Positions 7,845 to 15,397 of a stretch of 45,403 bases of DNA are shown piece after piece. The stretch covers positions 1-45,403 of the forward strand of contig UBTY01000059.1 in assembly GCA_900468535.1 (NCBI GenBank). Reading direction: 5' to 3'. The DNA comes from Hyphomicrobiales bacterium (GTDB lineage Bacteria > Pseudomonadota > Alphaproteobacteria > Rhizobiales > Rhizobiaceae). The first letter of the stretch is position 1, and every line of letters starts with the position of its first letter. The notes beneath the pieces are model-generated. The model was not told the origin of the DNA, searched no databases, and saw only the letters and a list, made by a program, of their open reading frames with translations. Both the position numbers and the translations under genes were made by a program.

Positions 7845-9272
7845 ATGGACACCGCGATGCTGATTGGGTCCCGCTTTGAAGCGGGCACGGAAACGGAGGA
7901 GCACATTCTGAACCCGAAGACGGGTGAAACCGTGCTTGACCTGCCGGAAGCCTCGCTTGGCCAGATCGACGCCGCCGTGGACGCAGCGGAAGCCGCGTTC
8001 AAGCACTGGTCGCAGACGACGCCGGGCGAACGCTCCAGCTACCTCCTGAAGATCGCCGACGCGATCGAGAAGGATGCTGCCGGCTTTGCAGCCCTTGAAG
8101 CGCTGAACTGCGGCAAGCCGATCAATGCCGTGCTCAATGACGAAATCCCGGCGATCGTCGATTGCTACCGCTTCTTCGCCGGTGCGGTGCGCAACCTGCA
8201 CGGCCCGGTCGCCGGCGAGTACCTGCCCGGCCACACCTCGATGATCCGCCGCGACGCCGTCGGCATCGTCGGGTCGATCGCACCCTGGAACTATCCGTTG
8301 ATGATGATGGCCTGGAAGCTGGCGCCGGCGATCGCAGGCGGCAACACCGTCGTCTTCAAGCCCTCCGAACAGACGCCACTGACGGCCCTGAAGATGGCGA
8401 AGCTGCTCTCCGAAATCCTGCCCGAAGGCGTCGTCAACGTCATTCTCGGCCGTGGCGAAAGCGTCGGCAATGCACTGATCAACCACCCGAAGATCTCCAT
8501 GCTGTCGATCACGGGCGACGTCGCGACCGGCAAGAAGGTGCTGCAGGCCGCTGCCAAGACCGTGAAGCGCACGCATCTGGAACTCGGTGGCAAGGCGCCT
8601 GTAATCATTTTCGACGACGCCGATATCGATGCGGTCGTCTCAGGCATCCGCACCTTCGGTTATTACAATGCGGGCCAGGATTGCACTGCCGCCTGCCGCA
8701 TCTATGCCGACGCGAAGGTCTACGACAAGTTCGTCGCCGACCTCTCCTCGGCCGTCTCGTCGATCAAGTTCAACCAGGCGGACGACACCGAAAACGAGAT
8801 CGGCCCGCTGATCTCCAAGCGCCAACGCGACCGCGTCGAAAGCTTCGTCGCCCGTGCCGGCGAGCACAAGCACATGGAGATCACGACGGGCGGCAAGACC
8901 TCCGGCGACAAGGGCTTCTTCTACACGCCGACCGTCATTGCCGGCGCCACGCAGGATGACGAAATCGTCCGCCGCGAGGTCTTCGGCCCGGTCGTGTCGG
9001 TAACCCGTTTCACGGATGTCGAGGATGCCGTCACCTGGGCAAACGACAGCGACTATGGCCTCGCCTCGTCTGTCTGGACCAAGGACATCAGCCGCGGCAT
9101 GAAGACCGCCGGCCGCCTGCAATATGGCTGCACCTGGATCAACACCCACTTCATGCTCACCAACGAGATGCCGCATGGCGGCCTGAAGCAATCAGGCTAC
9201 GGCAAGGACATGTCCGTCTACGCACTGGAAGACTACACGGCCGTCCGCCACGTCATGATCAACCACGGTTGA
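7845..9272 (+). CDS. Aminobutyraldehyde/betaine-aldehyde-type dehydrogenase
   Basis: A 475-residue NAD(P)-dependent aldehyde dehydrogenase, cytosolic. The catalytic set is intact: Asn149 in APWNYP, Glu246 in LELGGK and Cys280 in GQDC. FKPSEQTPL is the coenzyme-binding stretch. Overall it resembles gamma-aminobutyraldehyde dehydrogenases (PatD/PuuC group), which convert 4-aminobutanal to GABA in putrescine breakdown. Its place behind a polyamine importer supports that reading. No putrescine transaminase, oxidase or glutamylation gene is nearby, so the aldehyde must be made elsewhere. The related betaine-aldehyde activity cannot be excluded. AGGGAG sits just before the ATG. Confidence 0.88.
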   Translation: MDTAMLIGSRFEAGTETEEHILNPKTGETVLDLPEASLGQIDAAVDAAEAAFKHWSQTTPGERSSYLLKIADAIEKDAAGFAALEALNCGKPINAVLNDEIPAIVDCYRFFAGAVRNLHGPVAGEYLPGHTSMIRRDAVGIVGSIAPWNYPLMMMAWKLAPAIAGGNTVVFKPSEQTPLTALKMAKLLSEILPEGVVNVILGRGESVGNALINHPKISMLSITGDVATGKKVLQAAAKTVKRTHLELGGKAPVIIFDDADIDAVVSGIRTFGYYNAGQDCTAACRIYADAKVYDKFVADLSSAVSSIKFNQADDTENEIGPLISKRQRDRVESFVARAGEHKHMEITTGGKTSGDKGFFYTPTVIAGATQDDEIVRREVFGPVVSVTRFTDVEDAVTWANDSDYGLASSVWTKDISRGMKTAGRLQYGCTWINTHFMLTNEMPHGGLKQSGYGKDMSVYALEDYTAVRHVMINHG

Positions 9273-9278
9273 TCCGCT

Positions 9279-9301
9279 CGGCCGGGCCGCTGGCCCGGCC
9301 G
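9279..9301 (+). repeat. GC-rich stem-loop inside the operon
   Basis: CGGCCGGGCC and GGCCCGGCCG form a perfect 10-bp stem with loop GCT, six bases after the dehydrogenase stop. There is no T tract, so it looks like an mRNA-processing or stabilising hairpin rather than a terminator. Confidence 0.6.
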
Positions 9302-9339
9302 CAACCCAAAAACAAGAAGACACGCAAAGGGGAGTCCAC

Positions 9340-9834
9340 ATGAAACGCCGTACCATTCTTACCGCCTTCGGCGGCCTCTGCCTCGCGTCGACGCTCGCGG
9401 GCGCAACCGCCTATGCCGCCGATCTGGCACCGGTTGAGGTCGTCCAGCAGTATCTCGCCGCATGGAACGCCCATGACGCCGCCAAGGCCGCCTCTTATTT
9501 CGATGAGAAGGTGAGCTACTACGACGCATCCGTCGGTAAGCCGACTGTCGGGAAGGCCGAGGCCAAGGCAGCCGTCATCGATAACTTCATGACTGCCGCA
9601 CCGGATCTGAAATGGGTCATGCGCGGAGATCCGATCGTCAGCGGCAATAAGGTTTCCTTTGAGTGGACCTTCTCGGGCAACAACACCGGTGCCTGGGCGG
9701 ATGGCACCAAGGCAACCAACAAGTCCTTCTCCTTCGACGGCGCATCTGTTTTCGTCATTGAAAACAACGCCATCAAGCAGCAGTCGGATTATTATGATGC
9801 TCTCGGCTTCTACAAACAGCTGGGCCTGATGTAA
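9340..9834 (+). CDS. Exported SnoaL-like (NTF2-fold) protein
   Basis: A 164-residue protein with a twin-Arg-like start (MKRRTILTAFGG) and a signal peptide ending near AYAAD. The mature part has the SnoaL/NTF2 pattern: VVQQYLAAWNAHDAAKAASY at its beginning, then alternating strands ending in DYYDALGFYKQLGL. The family includes ketosteroid-isomerase-like enzymes and small-ligand binding proteins. An exported member behind a polyamine importer is unusual. GGGGAG precedes the ATG and a strong terminator follows, so it is the last gene of the operon. The substrate is unknown. Confidence 0.8.
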   Translation: MKRRTILTAFGGLCLASTLAGATAYAADLAPVEVVQQYLAAWNAHDAAKAASYFDEKVSYYDASVGKPTVGKAEAKAAVIDNFMTAAPDLKWVMRGDPIVSGNKVSFEWTFSGNNTGAWADGTKATNKSFSFDGASVFVIENNAIKQQSDYYDALGFYKQLGLM

Positions 9835-9843
9835 CCGACAACG

Positions 9844-9880
9844 AACCGACGGCGCCCACCAGAAAGGGCGCCGTCGGTTT
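9844..9880 (+). terminator. Intrinsic terminator of the polyamine operon
   Basis: AACCGACGGCGCCC (9844-9857) pairs perfectly with GGGCGCCGTCGGTT (9866-9879) around ACCAGAAA, with a short T run at the end. It lies 10 bases after the stop of the SnoaL-like gene. Confidence 0.85.
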
Positions 9881-9984
9881 ACCGCTTCGGCCCGCAATCC
9901 GGCCTGTGCTGATTGCAGCAACCGCCATGGAACAAATTTCCTCGCACCGCGTCATCTAGGCGATGAACACAGAGGAAAAAATCC

Positions 9985-10158
9985 ATGCTTAAATGGGCTC
10001 TCATATTTTTCGTTATTTCGCTGCTCGCCGGCTTCTTCGGCTTCTCCGGCGTTTCGGCGGCAACAGCAACGATCGCCCGCGTTCTCTTCGGCATCGCGCT
10101 GGTGATCTTCCTGATCTTCCTCATTCTGGCGCTGATGGCCGGACAGGCGATCCTCTAG
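9985..10158 (+). CDS. DUF1328/UPF0391 small membrane protein
   Basis: A 57-residue, almost wholly hydrophobic protein beginning MLKWALIFFVISLLAGFFGF and ending LALMAGQAIL, with two membrane segments. It matches the DUF1328 (UPF0391, YtjA-like) family, whose members have this length and the same opening MLKWAL.F...SL.AG..GF. AGAGGAAA lies upstream of the ATG. Function is unknown for the family. The stop TAG shares the palindrome CTAG (10155-10158) with the stop of the convergent cyclase gene. Confidence 0.9.
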   Translation: MLKWALIFFVISLLAGFFGFSGVSAATATIARVLFGIALVIFLIFLILALMAGQAIL

Positions 10159-11369
10159 CCTGTTTTCGTCCGTTGCGCGGCAAACAGGGGCACCGAGTCC
10201 TTGAAGCCTTTCAACGACACGGCGCCCAGCCCCTGAAAAGCAAGACCACGTTCTGCCGCTTCCGCGGCAGTTCGCGTATTGGGGCAAACGAGTGTCTGCG
10301 ATGGCCCGGCAACCGCTGAAACGCGGGCCGCGAGATTGACCGTCCTTCCGAAAATATCGCCATCGCGCGGCACCACCTGCCCTGTCGCTACACCGACACG
10401 CACGGGCGGAAGATCGTGCTCCCGGCTTTGCTCGACCAGGCAAAGCGCTGCCTCGACCGCCGAAGCCGCGTCCGGGAACAGCATCATCACACCATCCCCC
10501 AAAGGCTTGACGATGCGCCCCTCGCAGGTGCCTGCAAGCCGCTGCGCGATCGCCTCGAAACGAGCGGCCTTCTCCGCAGCCGGCGCGTCCCCGATCTCAT
10601 GCGTAAGCCCCGTGAATCCCGAAAGATCGGCGAAGGCGACCGCCGGAAGGCTCTCCTCGTCACCCGGCTCCATGCCGTGTTCGCGCAAGGCTTCCTGGAG
10701 CCTGCCGACGATGTTGTCGAAAACCGCCTCCTCCAGCATCCTTCGTTGCAGCAGGAACAGCACCCGAAATCCGATCCGCTGCAATGCCAGACGCCGACCC
10801 GCCGAGATTTCCAGAAGCTGGTGATAACTGACGCCAGCATTCAGCATCGGCTCCTCAACCTCAGCGCGGAAGAGGTCACGCATGGTGTCGACGCAACGCC
10901 GCACCGAATGGCCGAAGACGCGCAATACACGCTCCATGCCGGCGGCCGATGCGCCGAGCTGCATGCATTCGGCGATAAGCCGCACGAACTCGACGTCGTC
11001 CTCGCGAAGCGGATGCCCGACTGACAACAAGGGCAGACTTGCGCTGGCTCTGAGACCATTCACCGTATCGAGATCGACATTTCCAGTCGCGACTTCATCG
11101 TCAACCGATGCGCTTGTCATGGTCACCGGCTCGAACATCAGTTGGCTGGCGAATTCGAACGAGAAGATCTGCCGTTTCAGCCCCTCAGCCAAGACATCGA
11201 GGCCGATGCCGGCATCCTGCAGCGCCAGGATCAGCCGAAGCCTGCTGACATCGCTGAGGGTGTAGCCCAGCGCGCCGCGGCCGATGATCTGCCTTTGCTC
11301 AAGAGCAGCAAGCCGCACATCATCGCAGCCGGCAAGCATCAACAACCTCTCACGCGTCAGCGCTTCCAT
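10155..11369 (-). CDS. Class III adenylate/guanylate cyclase with MerR-like N-terminus
   Basis: A 404-residue soluble protein. Residues 4-68 read like a MerR-type winged helix (REQ-like REL positions, then YTLSDVSRLRLILALQDAGI). A helical middle (about 120-230) leads to the cyclase domain. Metal-binding Asp248 (FADLSGFTG) and Asp292 (LGDGVMMLF), substrate Lys288, and the Asn345/Arg349 pair in GRTVNLAARV are all present, so it should be active and probably makes cAMP from ATP. There is no transmembrane segment or obvious receiver domain. The input is presumably the N-terminal and helical regions. AGAGG precedes the ATG. It is the last of three leftward genes (SDR, DUF1345, cyclase) with gaps of 66-70 bases. 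Confidence 0.9.
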   Translation of the reverse strand: MEALTRERLLMLAGCDDVRLAALEQRQIIGRGALGYTLSDVSRLRLILALQDAGIGLDVLAEGLKRQIFSFEFASQLMFEPVTMTSASVDDEVATGNVDLDTVNGLRASASLPLLSVGHPLREDDVEFVRLIAECMQLGASAAGMERVLRVFGHSVRRCVDTMRDLFRAEVEEPMLNAGVSYHQLLEISAGRRLALQRIGFRVLFLLQRRMLEEAVFDNIVGRLQEALREHGMEPGDEESLPAVAFADLSGFTGLTHEIGDAPAAEKAARFEAIAQRLAGTCEGRIVKPLGDGVMMLFPDAASAVEAALCLVEQSREHDLPPVRVGVATGQVVPRDGDIFGRTVNLAARVSAVAGPSQTLVCPNTRTAAEAAERGLAFQGLGAVSLKGFKDSVPLFAAQRTKTG

Positions 11370-11439
11370 CGCAGCAACCTCTGGATAAAGAGATTGCTTT
11401 TACATCAAAGCCGTGTGCCGCTCCACGCAGCCAATCGGG

Positions 11440-12129
11440 TTAGAGGAGGCTTGCTCCGACATTGATGGCAAGCGCCAGGATCGTCGTATTGAACAGGAAT
11501 GACAGGATGGAATGCAGCAGCGTCAGCTTGCGCATCGCGGTCGTGCTGGTCGCGACATCGGCGGTCTGCGAGGCTACCCCGATGGTGAAGGAATAGTAGA
11601 GGAAATCCCAGTAGACCGGCTCCTCCACGCCTTCGGGAAACTTCAGCCCATCCCCCTTTAGGCCATCGCCGTCGTCATCGACGCCGTAGAATCGATGCGC
11701 GTAATGCACGGTAAACAGCGTGTGCAGGAACACCCAGGAGATCAGGATGGTGACGACGGCGACCAAGGCTCGCGTCAGCGCCACGCTAGGCTCCGCTTCC
11801 TTCACCTGATGCAGTTCGAGCCCGATGCCGGCGATACTTGCCAGCGCCGCGGCGATCGACAGGAACATCAGCAGTGAATCGGAAAAGTCGAGATCGGCCG
11901 CCCGCTTGCGGATCGTCGCGACGCTCGCCCGCAGCATGCGCCGCCACGTGGCGGCGATAAAGATGACGGCCGAGACGTTCCACCCGGCCAGTACATTGCG
12001 GGCATTGACCTCGCGCGTCGTGAGAAGCAGGAACACCAGGAAGCCGATGAGCACAGCGATGAGAAAGATCGCGTGCTTGCGCAGAAGCTGCATGACGCGG
12101 CCCGTCTCGCCGCCGGTATGATCAGCCAT
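11440..12129 (-). CDS. DUF1345 membrane protein
   Basis: A 229-residue integral membrane protein with about five hydrophobic segments. It carries the family's conserved stretch around HYAHRFYG, then EPVYWDFLYYSFTIGVASQT, followed by MRKLTLLHSILSFLFNTTI, which defines DUF1345 and recalls the pore region of small ion channels. I start at the ATG at 12129, where GGAG lies upstream. A GTG at 12144 would add five residues. The transport role is unproven. It sits between the SDR and the cyclase genes on the same strand. Confidence 0.85.
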   Translation of the reverse strand: MADHTGGETGRVMQLLRKHAIFLIAVLIGFLVFLLLTTREVNARNVLAGWNVSAVIFIAATWRRMLRASVATIRKRAADLDFSDSLLMFLSIAAALASIAGIGLELHQVKEAEPSVALTRALVAVVTILISWVFLHTLFTVHYAHRFYGVDDDGDGLKGDGLKFPEGVEEPVYWDFLYYSFTIGVASQTADVATSTTAMRKLTLLHSILSFLFNTTILALAINVGASLL

Positions 12130-12195
12130 GTCCTGCTCCACCAATGCCAGATTGCCTTTGATATCAGCTTGATGGCAGCCCGAGCAATATGGACC

Positions 12196-12927
12196 TCAGC
12201 CCGTCCAGCCACCATCGACGACGTGGATCTGGCCGGTCGTGAAGCCAGCTTCGTCGCCGGCGAGATAGGTGACCAGAGCAGCGATTTCCTCAGGCGTGGC
12301 GATCCGCCCCATCGGCTGGCGGGCGATGAAATCCTTCAGGGCCTTTTCATAATCGCCGGTGGCGCGCAGGCGGTCATGCAGTGAGGGGCTGTCCACCGTG
12401 CCAGGGCAGATCGCATTGGCGCGAATGCCCTTGGCGACGAAATCCGACGCGATCGACTTGGTGAGCCCGATGACGGCGGCCTTCGAGGCGCTGTAAGCGA
12501 AGCGATTGGGAACACCCTTAACGCTTGATGCGACGGACGCCATGTTGACGATCGACCCCTTGCCCTTCTCCAGCATGCCGGGAAGGAATATGCGGCAGGT
12601 CGTGTACATCGCCTTGGCGTTCAGGTTGAAGGAGAAATCCCAATCCTTCTCGTCGCATTCCAGGATCGTGCCCGCATGGACGAAGCCTGCGCAATTGAAG
12701 AGAACGTCGATCGGCCCGATCTCGGCTGCAAAGGCGCGGACTGCATTCCCGTCGAGCACATCGAGGATGTGCTTTTCGGCTCCCTCGAGCGTGGAAAGTG
12801 TCTTCTCGTTGATGTCGGTCGCGTAGACATGCGCGCCGAGCGAAAGGAAGCGCTCTGCGCTTGCGCGCCCGATACCCTGACCCGCCGCCGTGATGACGAC
12901 CTTCTTGCCTTCCAGACCGTGGCTCAT
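12196..12927 (-). CDS. SDR dehydrogenase, probably 2-keto-3-deoxy-L-fuconate type
   Basis: A 243-residue NAD-dependent short-chain dehydrogenase. The cofactor site TAAGQGIG is at 13-20 and NCAG at 78-81. The catalytic triad is Ser131, Tyr145 and Lys149 with the same spacing as human BDH2/DHRS6. The segment SVKGVPNRFAYSASKAAVIG is characteristic of the group that contains BDH2-like enzymes and bacterial 2-keto-3-deoxy-L-fuconate dehydrogenase. GGGAGG four bases before the ATG at 12927 fixes the start; the ATG at 12966 has no such site. It is divergent from a fuconolactonase-like gene, which favours the fucose reading. A 3-hydroxybutyrate dehydrogenase remains possible. Confidence 0.85.
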   Translation of the reverse strand: MSHGLEGKKVVITAAGQGIGRASAERFLSLGAHVYATDINEKTLSTLEGAEKHILDVLDGNAVRAFAAEIGPIDVLFNCAGFVHAGTILECDEKDWDFSFNLNAKAMYTTCRIFLPGMLEKGKGSIVNMASVASSVKGVPNRFAYSASKAAVIGLTKSIASDFVAKGIRANAICPGTVDSPSLHDRLRATGDYEKALKDFIARQPMGRIATPEEIAALVTYLAGDEAGFTTGQIHVVDGGWTG

Positions 12928-13129
12928 ACGTCCTCCCGAATAATCCAGCGCTTGCGACGCATTCATTCATATGCAAACAATATATTCACATTGGCGTCAA
13001 CCGGAGTGGAGTGCGGTTGCGTCGCCAAAGGAAACCTAATCGATTTCATGTCGCCCGGCATGGCAAATCTGGTCACGCAACCGACCAAGACGCTTCCCTG
13101 CGGCAAGATCACTCAGTGAGAGGAACCGC
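12928..13129. promoter_or_regulatory. Divergent control region of the SDR and amidohydrolase genes
   Basis: The 202 bases between the two start codons contain an AT-rich island at about 12962-12992 (ATTCATATGCAAAC, ATATATTCACATTG) that stands out from the GC-rich surroundings and includes the palindrome CATATG. It is the likely site of both promoters and any shared operator. The amidohydrolase site GAGAGG lies at about 13119. No clear -35/-10 pair was assigned. Confidence 0.4.
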
Positions 13130-13966
13130 ATGCTTTTCGACACTCACCTGCACATCGTTGATCGGCAGGCACTCGATTACCCCTGGCTGTCGGGCGCGGG
13201 CGATCTCAATCGCGACAACCTCTACGAAGACTACGCACGCGATGCGCTGCGCTGCGGAATCTCGAATGTCCTTCACATGGAAGTCGACGTCGCGGCCAAC
13301 CGCATCGACGACGAGACCAACTATATCCGATCGATCAGCCGCCGCCCGGGAAGCCTGGTGCGCGGGGTGATTGCGGCCTGCCGCCCCGAGGAAGAGAGCT
13401 TTGAATCCTATCTCGAGCAGTCGCTGGCCGATCCTTTCGTCAAGGGCTTCCGCCGCGTCCTGCATGTGGCACCCGACGACACTGCCGCGCAGCCCATGTT
13501 CCGTGATAACATCCGGCGGCTGTCCGGCACGCGCATGACCTTCGATCTCTGCACCTTCCCGCATCAGTTCGAGACTGTCCTGACGCTCGTCGATCACTGC
13601 CCCGATGTTCGCTTCATCCTTGACCATTGCGCCAACCCGCCGATCAAGAGCGGCATGAACGACACCTGGCGCAAGGGAATCACGGAGTTCGCCCGCCGTC
13701 CGAACGTCACCGCAAAGATCTCGGGCGTCATTGCCTATGGAGATCTCGAAAACTGGTCGGTCGAGAGCTTGCGCCCCTACGTCGAGCACACGATCGGCAG
13801 CTTCGGCTGGGATCGCGTCGTCTGGGGCAGCGACTGGCCGGTCTGCACGCTGGGCGGTGGATTGACGCCCTGGGTCGCCGCCACGCACGCACTGACGTCT
13901 GGCTGCAGCGCCGAGGAACGCGACAAGCTCTACCAGGCCAACGCCAAGCGCATCTGGTCGATCTGA
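13130..13966 (+). CDS. Amidohydrolase family protein, probably L-fuconolactonase type
   Basis: A 278-residue TIM-barrel hydrolase of the COG3618 type. The metal-site HxH is His6/His8 in FDTHLHIVD, and later conserved elements include ILDHCANPPI and WGSDWPV, where the terminal Asp is normally catalytic. This group hydrolyses sugar lactones such as L-fucono-1,5-lactone, or 2-pyrone-4,6-dicarboxylate. Divergence from a 2-keto-3-deoxy-L-fuconate-type dehydrogenase supports the fucose pathway. The matching fucose dehydrogenase, fuconate dehydratase and aldolase/hydrolase genes are not in the window. GAGAGG lies 6 bases before the ATG. Confidence 0.83.
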   Translation: MLFDTHLHIVDRQALDYPWLSGAGDLNRDNLYEDYARDALRCGISNVLHMEVDVAANRIDDETNYIRSISRRPGSLVRGVIAACRPEEESFESYLEQSLADPFVKGFRRVLHVAPDDTAAQPMFRDNIRRLSGTRMTFDLCTFPHQFETVLTLVDHCPDVRFILDHCANPPIKSGMNDTWRKGITEFARRPNVTAKISGVIAYGDLENWSVESLRPYVEHTIGSFGWDRVVWGSDWPVCTLGGGLTPWVAATHALTSGCSAEERDKLYQANAKRIWSI

Positions 13967-13973
13967 GACGAAA

Positions 13974-14000
13974 AAGGGCGGCGCCGATGGCACCGCCCTT
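13974..14000. terminator. Bidirectional terminator between amidohydrolase and tal
   Basis: AAGGGCGGCGCC pairs with GGCACCGCCCTT with one mismatch around a GAT loop. A-rich sequence on the left (AAAAA) and T-rich sequence on the right (TTCTCTATT) allow termination from both directions. It begins 7 bases after the amidohydrolase stop and 22 bases from the tal stop. Confidence 0.8.
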
Positions 14001-14022
14001 CTCTATTGGAAGCTCGCAGGCC

Positions 14023-14988
14023 TTAGGCGGCAGCGAGCTGCAGTTCCTTCTGGACCATGGCGCGAAGCGTGCCGAGATCCTTTGCGAAGGCGCGGATACC
14101 TTCGGCGAGCTTTTCCGTCGCCATCGCGTCTTCGTTCATCATCCAGCGGAAGGTCTTTTCGTCGACGCTGATCTTCGGGGCCGGCTTCGACACGTCCGGT
14201 GAAAGCTTGCGCTCAAGCTTGCCCTGGTCGTTGGAGAGTTCGTCGAGCAGGTTCGGCGCGATCGTCAGGCGGTCGCAACCAGCCAAGGCTTCGATTTCGC
14301 CGGCGCTGCGGAACGACGCGCCCATGACGATCGTCTTGATGTCATTGGCCTTGTAGTAGTTGTAGATGTCGCGGACGGAGATGACGCCCGGATCTTCCTC
14401 AGGCGTGAATTCCTTGCCCGTCGACTTCTTGTACCAGTCGAGGATACGGCCGACGAACGGCGAGATCAGGAACACCTTGGCGTCGGCGCATGCAACAGCC
14501 TGGGCCTTCGAGAACAGAAGCGTCAGGTTGCAGTCGATGCCTTCCTTCTGCAGGACTTCGGCAGCGCGGATGCCTTCCCATGTCGACGCGAGCTTGATCA
14601 GGATGCGGTCGCGTTCAATGCCGCGCTCCTTGTAGGAAGCGATGATCGAACGAGCCTTGGCCAGCGACGCTTCGGTGTCGAAGGAAAGGTCGGCATCGAC
14701 TTCGGTCGACACGCGGCCCGGAACGAGCTTCACGAGCGCTTCGCCGACGGAAATCGCCAGACGATCGGCAACGGCAGACGAAACGGCTTCGGGATTGCCG
14801 CCCTGCTTCTTGCCCCAAGCAACGGCTTCCTTGATCGCGTCAGCGAACATCGGCGTACCGAGTGCCTTGAGCACGATGCTCGGGTTCGTGGTGCAATCGA
14901 CCGGCTTCAGACGGGCAACGGCTTCGATGTCACCGGTATCGGCAACGACGGTGGTAATTTCGCGGAGTTGGTCAAGCTTGGATGTCAT
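14023..14988 (-). CDS. tal: Transaldolase
   Basis: A 321-residue transaldolase of the pentose phosphate pathway, moving a dihydroxyacetone unit between sugar phosphates. Asp17, Glu96 (GRVSTEVDAD) and the Schiff-base Lys132 (ILIKLASTWEG) fall at exactly the positions known in E. coli TalB. TTNPSIVLKAL near residue 34 is also typical. I start at the ATG at 14988, with AAGGA about 10 bases upstream; the ORF can be extended 18 residues further without a good ribosome binding site. It is divergent from a SorC-family regulator across 409 bases, which suggests regulated rather than purely housekeeping expression. Confidence 0.97.
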   Translation of the reverse strand: MTSKLDQLREITTVVADTGDIEAVARLKPVDCTTNPSIVLKALGTPMFADAIKEAVAWGKKQGGNPEAVSSAVADRLAISVGEALVKLVPGRVSTEVDADLSFDTEASLAKARSIIASYKERGIERDRILIKLASTWEGIRAAEVLQKEGIDCNLTLLFSKAQAVACADAKVFLISPFVGRILDWYKKSTGKEFTPEEDPGVISVRDIYNYYKANDIKTIVMGASFRSAGEIEALAGCDRLTIAPNLLDELSNDQGKLERKLSPDVSKPAPKISVDEKTFRWMMNEDAMATEKLAEGIRAFAKDLGTLRAMVQKELQLAAA

Positions 14989-15397
14989 GGCTACTGGTCC
15001 TTTTGACTTGAGCTGCGAACCGGTGCGAATATCGCCCGGCAAATCTGTCTACGAACAAGCTGTACTGCTCATCGGATCGCGTCCGCCGTTTCCGAGCAGA
15101 CCGCTGATATAAGGGACGGTCGTATCGCCGTTACGAAAGGGCGTCATGCTTCGGCCGCGCGGCCCATCGGACCGCGGCGAAAATGCCTGTCGTGACTTCC
15201 CGCTTGCCCGCACATTGCCTCCTCGGACGCACAAGGGCGACTTCTTCATGGCGACTATCGCTACTCCGACCCAGATATGTCAAGGACATTTGTGCATTTC
15301 AATTGACATAAGTGTCACGCCCGTCATTATCGGGCGGAACAACGAACCTGTCCTGGCTTGATGGTAGATCTAGGGCGCCAATCGCTCCGGAGGAGAT
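14989..15397. other. Intergenic region between tal and the SorC regulator
   Basis: The 409 bases hold no credible gene. The tal side contains GATATAAGG at about 15108, which could be part of a leftward promoter. The regulator side carries two short palindromes and a promoter-like TTGACA (separate entry). The middle shows nothing I can name. Confidence 0.5.
15277..15331 (+). promoter_or_regulatory. Candidate promoter and palindromic operator of the SorC gene
   Basis: ATGTC-AAG-GACAT (15277-15289) and TGACA-TAAG-TGTCA (15304-15317) are two perfect short palindromes built from the same TGTC/GACA half-sites, with centres 27-28 bp apart. The second overlaps TTGACA (15303-15308), a consensus -35 box, with CATTAT 16 bases on as a possible -10. 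This looks like an autoregulated promoter. Binding by the adjacent regulator is inferred. Confidence 0.5.
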
